11,046 nt of DNA from Actinomycetales bacterium. Lineage in GTDB: Bacteria; Actinomycetota; Actinomycetes; Propionibacteriales; Nocardioidaceae. This document shows, piece after piece, positions 7,699-11,046 of the stretch. The translations under genes and the position numbers were made by a program. The notes under the pieces are model-generated. The model ran no database searches, was not told where the DNA came from, and saw nothing but the letters and a program-made list of their open reading frames with translations. The stretch covers positions 1 to 11,046 of the forward strand of contig JAAZCT010000116.1 in assembly GCA_012513165.1 (NCBI GenBank). The letters run 5' to 3'. Position 1 is the stretch's first letter. Each line of letters opens with the position of its first letter.

Positions 7699-8657
7699 GG
7701 GCTTCTGAACTCGATGTCATCGAGGCGGATCCGGCACGCGCGTCCGAGATGGTCGAGGTCATCCACGCCGCGTTCAACGCGCGTCCCGTGCTCGATCCGC
7801 CCTCGACGGCCACCCAAGAAACAGCTGAGTCGGTTGCTGAGGTGCTCACGACGGCCGGCGGGCTGATGGCTTTGCGACGCGGACGAGTGGTCGGAGCGAT
7901 GTTGTTCGACGAGTCGCGGCCGGGCCTTTTAGGTATGCGCAGGGTCTCGGTGGACCCGGTGGGCCGGGATCGTGGTGTGGCGACCGCGCTGGCGGGGGTC
8001 GCAGAAGACATCGCTGAAGATCGCGGCAAAGACGGAACCTGGCTGCACATTCGCGAAGAACTCCCCGAGAACTATCGCTTTTGGACCCGGCTTAAATACA
8101 TTGCCGTGAGCCAAGAAGGCCCGTCGATCGAGATGGCAAAAACCTTGTGGCTAGCACGCGAAGTGCCGGACGCGGACGCGATGCGGTCACTCGCTGCGAA
8201 GGTTGCGAGCCTCGTGGCGCCAGGCGATGTGCTCGTGCTGACTGGCGATCTAGGAGCCGGCAAGACCACCTTCACGCAAGGGCTGGGCGAGGCGCTTGGG
8301 GTGCGCGGACCCGTTACCTCGCCGACGTTTGTGTTGTCTCGCCGGCACCCGAATCTGGGTTCGGGCCCGGATCTGGTGCATGTGGATGCATACCGCTTGG
8401 GTGGCGCTGGCGAACTCGACGACATCGACTTGGACTCGACAGTCGAATCGTCGGTGACGGTGGTTGAGTGGGGCGAGGGGATGGCCGAGCAGCTCTCAGA
8501 TTCCTGGCTTTCTATCAACATCGAAGTGCGATCAGTACGCGAATCTGACCCGCAAGGGGCAGCATGCGGTATCGAATCCGAAGAGATGCGCGTAGTCTCA
8601 ATCCGGCCACGCGGGCGGCGCTGGATCGGCGTGCCGCTGCGGTCGTCCTTATTGTGA
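7695..8657 (+). CDS. tsaE: GNAT acetyltransferase-TsaE fusion (t6A pathway ATPase)
   Basis: A 320-residue, two-domain protein. Residues 1-146 form a GNAT N-acetyltransferase domain: MRRVSVDPVGRDRGVATALA (81-100) is the acetyl-CoA-binding motif A, with RxxGxA at 91-96, and FWTRLKY (129-135) resembles the C-terminal GNAT motif. From about 150 to 278 it is TsaE, the ATPase that works with TsaB and TsaD in making N6-threonylcarbamoyladenosine at tRNA position 37: Walker A GDLGAGKTT (184-192), VTSPTF (207-212), HVDAYRL (229-235) and VVEWGE (256-261). A short tail of about 40 residues has no known motif. TsaE alone is usually 140-170 residues. The frame is continuous, with no sign of frameshift. 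GGAG (7683-7686) lies 8 nt before the ATG, which overlaps the hydrolase stop as ATGA. The GNAT substrate is unknown; it is distinct from the separate rimI. Met147 sits at the domain boundary and could be an internal start. Confidence 0.93.
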   Translation: MRASELDVIEADPARASEMVEVIHAAFNARPVLDPPSTATQETAESVAEVLTTAGGLMALRRGRVVGAMLFDESRPGLLGMRRVSVDPVGRDRGVATALAGVAEDIAEDRGKDGTWLHIREELPENYRFWTRLKYIAVSQEGPSIEMAKTLWLAREVPDADAMRSLAAKVASLVAPGDVLVLTGDLGAGKTTFTQGLGEALGVRGPVTSPTFVLSRRHPNLGSGPDLVHVDAYRLGGAGELDDIDLDSTVESSVTVVEWGEGMAEQLSDSWLSINIEVRSVRESDPQGAACGIESEEMRVVSIRPRGRRWIGVPLRSSLL

Positions 8658-8673
8658 ACTTAGGCTAACCTAT
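8655..8673. promoter_or_regulatory. Possible DtxR/IdeR-type iron box upstream of tsaB
   Basis: TGAACTTAGGCTAACCTAT matches the known DtxR/IdeR consensus TWAGGTWAGSCTWACCTWA at 15 of 19 positions by hand count. The right half is nearly perfect (13 of 14 from position 6) and the left half is degenerate. TAGG and CCTA form the short inverted repeat. It starts on the tsaE stop codon and lies about 44-62 bp before the tsaB start, where a regulator could act on the tsaB promoter. A chance match is possible and no regulator is visible in the window. Confidence 0.3.
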
Positions 8674-8681
8674 GTCCGGCT

Positions 8682-8700
8682 GCTGGCGGTGAAACCCAGC
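8682..8700 (+). other. Small hairpin between tsaE and tsaB
   Basis: GCTG (8682-8685) pairs with CAGC (8697-8700) and GGT (8688-8690) with ACC (8694-8696) around a GAA loop, giving a 7-bp stem with a 2-nt bulge. No U-tract follows. It might slow read-through from the upstream operon, or be incidental; it sits in the -35 region of the predicted tsaB promoter. Confidence 0.25.
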
Positions 8701-8704
8701 CACT

Positions 8705-8710
8705 TAGAAT
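8705..8710 (+). promoter_or_regulatory. Predicted -10 box (TAGAAT) for leaderless tsaB
   Basis: TAGAAT is 5 of 6 to the TATAAT consensus and ends 6 nt before the GTG start of tsaB, so transcription would begin on the start codon. There is no Shine-Dalgarno between box and GTG. No clear -35 element is present; the hairpin above occupies that region. Confidence 0.6.
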
Positions 8711-8716
8711 GAACCT

Positions 8717-9358
8717 GTGCTGCTCCTAGCTTTTGATACTGCCACTGTTTCGGTGTCCGTCGCGTTACACGACGGATCCACGGTGTTAGCCGAAGCGCAC
8801 GGCGAAGGCTCGATGGCTCATGGCGAACAGTTGGCGCCGGCCATCGCGCGCGTGTTGGCTGAGGCCGGGCGCACGCCTGGCGACCTCACGGATGTTGCGG
8901 TCGGCGTGGGCCCGGGTCCGTACACGGGGCTGCGGGTGGGGGTCGTGACCGCCTTGACTCTCGGGCACACGCTCGGCCTAAAAACTCACGGGGTCTGCTC
9001 GCTCGACGCACTCGGTTTCGCGGCACGCAACGAGTTGAACCTTGAACGCGAGTTCATCGCTGCGATCGACGCGCGCCGCAAGGAAGTGTATTGGTCTCGT
9101 TTCGATGCGGCCGGGCGGCGAACCAGCGCGCCAGCCGTAGACCGACCAGACGCGGTTGCTGCTTTTGGGCTGCCCGTAGTTGGCCGAGGTGGCAGTATTC
9201 ACTCGGACAAACTCGATTGGATCGAAGGCCCCCTGGATCCCATGGCGAGGGATTTGGCGGAATTGGTCGTTTCGGGCGACGTCGAGGTCCTTCCGCTCGA
9301 GCCGTTGTATTTGCGACGTCCTGACGCCGTCCCGCAAGTTCCGGTAGTAGTCCCATGA
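8717..9358 (+). CDS. tsaB: tRNA threonylcarbamoyladenosine biosynthesis protein TsaB
   Basis: A 213-residue ASKHA-fold protein, the scaffold that pairs with TsaD and TsaE to transfer threonylcarbamoyl to A37 of ANN-decoding tRNAs. Conserved blocks are LAFDTAT (4-10), HGEQLAP (35-41), GVGPGPYTGLRVG (63-75), IDARRKEVYW (117-126) and the C-terminal PLYLRRPDA (196-204). Length is within the usual range (about 210-240). The start is GTG; the following LLLAFDTAT gives the standard TsaB N-terminus, so the start is well placed, and it lies 6 nt after TAGAAT with no ribosome site (leaderless). It overlaps rimI by ATGA at 9355-9358. It begins a second transcription unit 59 bp after the tsaE fusion. Confidence 0.97.
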   Translation: MLLLAFDTATVSVSVALHDGSTVLAEAHGEGSMAHGEQLAPAIARVLAEAGRTPGDLTDVAVGVGPGPYTGLRVGVVTALTLGHTLGLKTHGVCSLDALGFAARNELNLEREFIAAIDARRKEVYWSRFDAAGRRTSAPAVDRPDAVAAFGLPVVGRGGSIHSDKLDWIEGPLDPMARDLAELVVSGDVEVLPLEPLYLRRPDAVPQVPVVVP

Positions 9359-9798
9359 TTCGCGCGGCCGATCTTGCTGATCTTGCTGCTCTGCTTGAGG
9401 TGGAGCGAGCCTGTTTTGGTGCCGACGCATGGTCCGATCACGTCTGGCAAAGCGAATTGGCCGGGTCACACGTCATCGACGTTATGGCTAATGGTGAGTC
9501 GCTCACAGGGTTCGCGATCGTGATGCTGGCAGGTGACGATGCGGAACTCTTGCGAATCGCGGTGGCACCAGCGTCTAGGCGTTCAGGTATCGCGCAGCGA
9601 CTAATGGCGCACGCACTCGAACGCGCGCTTGCGCAGGGCGTCACCTCCATGTTCCTCGAAGTTGAGAGCACCAATGTTGCCGCGTTGGGTTTGTATGAAA
9701 CTTCGGGTTTCGCACCGATTCATCAGCGCGCTAACTACTACGGTCCGGGCCGTGACGCAGTCATGATGACTCGCGCGCTAGCAAAGGTTCAGGCATGA
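9355..9798 (+). CDS. rimI: Ribosomal protein S18-alanine N-acetyltransferase
   Basis: A 147-residue GNAT enzyme that in E. coli acetylates the N-terminal Ala of ribosomal protein S18; actinobacterial relatives may act on other proteins. It shows the RimI pattern: AWSDHVWQSEL (25-35), LLRIAV (65-70), the acetyl-CoA loop RRSGIA (75-80), FLEVESTN (100-107) with the family Glu, LYETSGF (113-119) and ANYY (126-129). Length matches the family (about 145-160). The ATG overlaps the tsaB stop, with no strong ribosome site of its own, so translation is likely coupled to tsaB. The tsaB-rimI pair is common; tsaD usually follows but here a small membrane protein does. Confidence 0.94.
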   Translation: MIRAADLADLAALLEVERACFGADAWSDHVWQSELAGSHVIDVMANGESLTGFAIVMLAGDDAELLRIAVAPASRRSGIAQRLMAHALERALAQGVTSMFLEVESTNVAALGLYETSGFAPIHQRANYYGPGRDAVMMTRALAKVQA

Positions 9799-10256
9799 CC
9801 GAACTTCTCGAAGGCATTAAAGAGTGGCCGATCGTATGGGGCTGGATCGCCCTGTTCTGCATCGTGTTCCTTCGGGCCGGAGCCACCTACGGTTTGGGCC
9901 GTGCGGTCGCAGCGGGAATCGTCCGACGCAAGCGTTCCGGGGAAAGCACGAATGTCGCCATCGTCCACATCAACAAGTGGGGGCCAATCGCCATCACGGC
10001 AAGTTTCCTCACCGTCGGTGTTCAATCGGTAGTCAACTTCAGTGCGGGCCTCATCTTGATGCCGGTGCGCCGCTACCTGCTCGGGCTCATCCCGGGCGCG
10101 GCCATTTGGGCGACAGTGTGGCTGACCGTCGGACTAGGCGCAGTGGTCGCGGTGTTGGCCGGAGGGCCGGGCGTGGCTATCGTCGTCGGCCTCACCATCG
10201 TCTTGGTGATCGGTGTTGTCTGGCGCGTTCGAAAAACCAAGAACGTCGACGCCTGA
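9795..10256 (+). CDS. Small multi-pass membrane protein, likely VTT/DedA-like
   Basis: A 153-residue integral membrane protein with hydrophobic segments at about 12-27, 63-88, 94-119 and 124-143, and a basic tail. The spacing of FLRAGATYGLGRAVAAG (25-41), then TVGVQSVVNFSAGLILMP (73-90) and GAAIWATVW (101-109), resembles the VTT (SNARE-associated, DedA-like) domain of short actinobacterial proteins, a family tied to lipid scrambling and undecaprenyl-phosphate or phospholipid movement. That assignment is by pattern memory, so the precise family is uncertain. The ATG overlaps the rimI stop by ATGA and has AAAGG (9783-9787) 7 nt upstream. A PlsC-type acyltransferase follows, so a role in membrane lipid handling would suit the neighbourhood, but this is inference. 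Confidence 0.65.
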   Translation: MTELLEGIKEWPIVWGWIALFCIVFLRAGATYGLGRAVAAGIVRRKRSGESTNVAIVHINKWGPIAITASFLTVGVQSVVNFSAGLILMPVRRYLLGLIPGAAIWATVWLTVGLGAVVAVLAGGPGVAIVVGLTIVLVIGVVWRVRKTKNVDA

Positions 10257-10299
10257 AACTTCGCGGCCGTGCGAGTGTGTGGCAGTCGACTAGATCGCA

Positions 10300-10305
10300 T
10301 ATCGT
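10300..10305 (+). promoter_or_regulatory. Predicted -10 box (TATCGT) for leaderless acyltransferase
   Basis: TATCGT fits TAnnnT and ends 6 nt before the ATG at 10312, placing the start of transcription on the start codon. The rest of the 55-bp gap (10257-10311) shows no Shine-Dalgarno, no -35 match and only a weak 4-bp inverted repeat (TCGC/GCGA, 10261-10274). Confidence 0.5.
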
Positions 10306-10311
10306 AAACCC

Positions 10312-11046
10312 ATGCGCGATATCACGTACCCACCGACCATCCTGACGGTAAAAACACTGTTCAAGCTGTTGGGAATGAAGATCAAAGTCAAAGGCGGAGA
10401 ACACATTCCGCGCGAGGGCGGAGCGGTACTCGCGTCGAATCACATCAGCTATGTCGATTTCATTTTCGACGGTTTCGCGGCGCAGCCTTCGAAGCGACTC
10501 GTGCGCTTTATGGCCAAGAAAGACGCGTTCGAACATCCGGTTTCGGGGCCGCTCATGCGCTCGTACCATCATATTTCGGTGGATCGCGCTGCCGGCGAAC
10601 AGTCGCTGCTGGACGCGATCGAATACACCAAAGCTGGCGAGATCGTAGGCATTTTCCCCGAAGCGACGATCAGCCGCTCGATGGAAATCAAAGAACTTAA
10701 GACTGGCGCTGTGCGGGTGGCTGCCGAAGCTGGCGTTCCCTTGATCCCCATCATCGTGTGGGGGACGCAGTTCTTGAAGACGAAGGATCACCCTTCGGAT
10801 ATGTGGGGGCGCGGCCGACACGTTTCGTTGTACGTGGGCGAACCCATCGAGGTGACGGGCGAAGATCCGGTGGCCGAGACGGCGGTGTTGAAGGAACGTC
10901 TCCAAGCCTTGTTGGCCGATGCGATCAACGAATATCCTCTCTCACCTGAAGGCCAGTGGTGGGCGCCGGCCTCGTTCGGCGGCACGGCTCCAACCCCCGA
11001 AGAAGCGAAGCGTCTCGATCAAGAGGAACTGGCCGAACGCGCGGCG
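10312..11046 (+). CDS. plsC: 1-acyl-sn-glycerol-3-phosphate acyltransferase family protein (3' truncated by window)
   Basis: The frame is open for 245 codons to the window edge, so the C-terminus is missing. It is a PlsC-type (LPLAT) membrane-associated acyltransferase, whose family adds an acyl chain to lysophosphatidic acid on the way to phosphatidic acid. Motif I is NHISYVD (43-49), the H-x4-D catalytic pair (His44, Asp49). Motif III reads FPEATISRS (115-123), where the textbook form is FPEGTRS. Motif IV is VPLIPIIVWG (142-151). The ATG at 10312 lacks a ribosome site but has TATCGT 6 nt before it, so leaderless start is likely. The C-terminal stretch from about 211 is polar and acidic (EGQWWAPASFGG, then Glu-rich). 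Acyl acceptor could differ from lysophosphatidate (for example a mannoside or other lipid), so the symbol is a family label. Confidence 0.85.
   Translation, partial: MRDITYPPTILTVKTLFKLLGMKIKVKGGEHIPREGGAVLASNHISYVDFIFDGFAAQPSKRLVRFMAKKDAFEHPVSGPLMRSYHHISVDRAAGEQSLLDAIEYTKAGEIVGIFPEATISRSMEIKELKTGAVRVAAEAGVPLIPIIVWGTQFLKTKDHPSDMWGRGRHVSLYVGEPIEVTGEDPVAETAVLKERLQALLADAINEYPLSPEGQWWAPASFGGTAPTPEEAKRLDQEELAERAA

Noticed and set aside
10257..10311. Terminator after the VTT-like gene (TCGC/GCGA, AGTCGACT palindromes)
   Set aside because: Stems of 4 bp and an 8-bp palindrome without a T-tract are within chance for this composition.
10192..10905. Minus-strand open frame of 237 codons opposite the acyltransferase
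   Set aside because: Antisense to clear PlsC motifs; no domain, no start signal, and it crosses the end of the membrane-protein gene.
1..11046. Mobile element, CRISPR array, tRNA or defence system
   Set aside because: No transposase, integrase, direct-repeat array, tRNA-like fold or defence protein was seen; gene order and codon use look uniform.

Overview
The window looks like chromosomal DNA from a high-GC Gram-positive bacterium (Actinomycetota), most likely an Actinomycetaceae-type species. The evidence is the moderately high GC with GC-rich third codon positions, an RDD-FHA membrane protein, the order coaA / glmS / nnr / alr / alpha-beta hydrolase / tsaE / tsaB / rimI (a layout familiar from actinobacteria), and starts that look leaderless behind TAnnnT -10 boxes. 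The genus is a guess. I see no mobile element, CRISPR array, rRNA or tRNA gene; this is mostly core housekeeping DNA.

Left part (1-1376): the 3' end of an unidentified gene overlaps by ATGA with an RDD-FHA membrane protein, followed by a 48-bp convergent gap. Next is coaA on the minus strand (pantothenate kinase). A 55-bp divergent spacer (2319-2373) separates coaA from glmS.

Middle part (2374-8657): a tightly packed plus-strand operon of glmS, nnrE/nnrD fusion, alr, alpha/beta hydrolase and a GNAT-TsaE fusion. Junctions are 2 nt apart or 4-nt ATGA overlaps, implying translational coupling. It combines amino-sugar supply for peptidoglycan (glmS), repair of hydrated NAD(P)H (nnr), D-alanine supply (alr) and the ATPase of the tRNA t6A37 pathway (tsaE).

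Right part (8658-11046): a 59-bp spacer holds a DtxR/IdeR-like half-conserved iron box, a small hairpin and a -10 box set for a leaderless GTG start of tsaB. tsaB-rimI and a small VTT/DedA-like membrane protein form a second ATGA-coupled operon; tsaD, the usual partner, is not in the window. After 55 bp, a PlsC-type acyltransferase begins with its own leaderless-type promoter and runs off the right edge.

Most notable: the GNAT-TsaE fusion, three starts with the same TAnnnT-(6-7 nt)-start architecture, the possible iron box before tsaB, an alpha/beta hydrolase lacking an acid at the usual position, and an acidic-Thr-Arg motif just before the FHA domain. I found no convincing evidence of a wholly new system.
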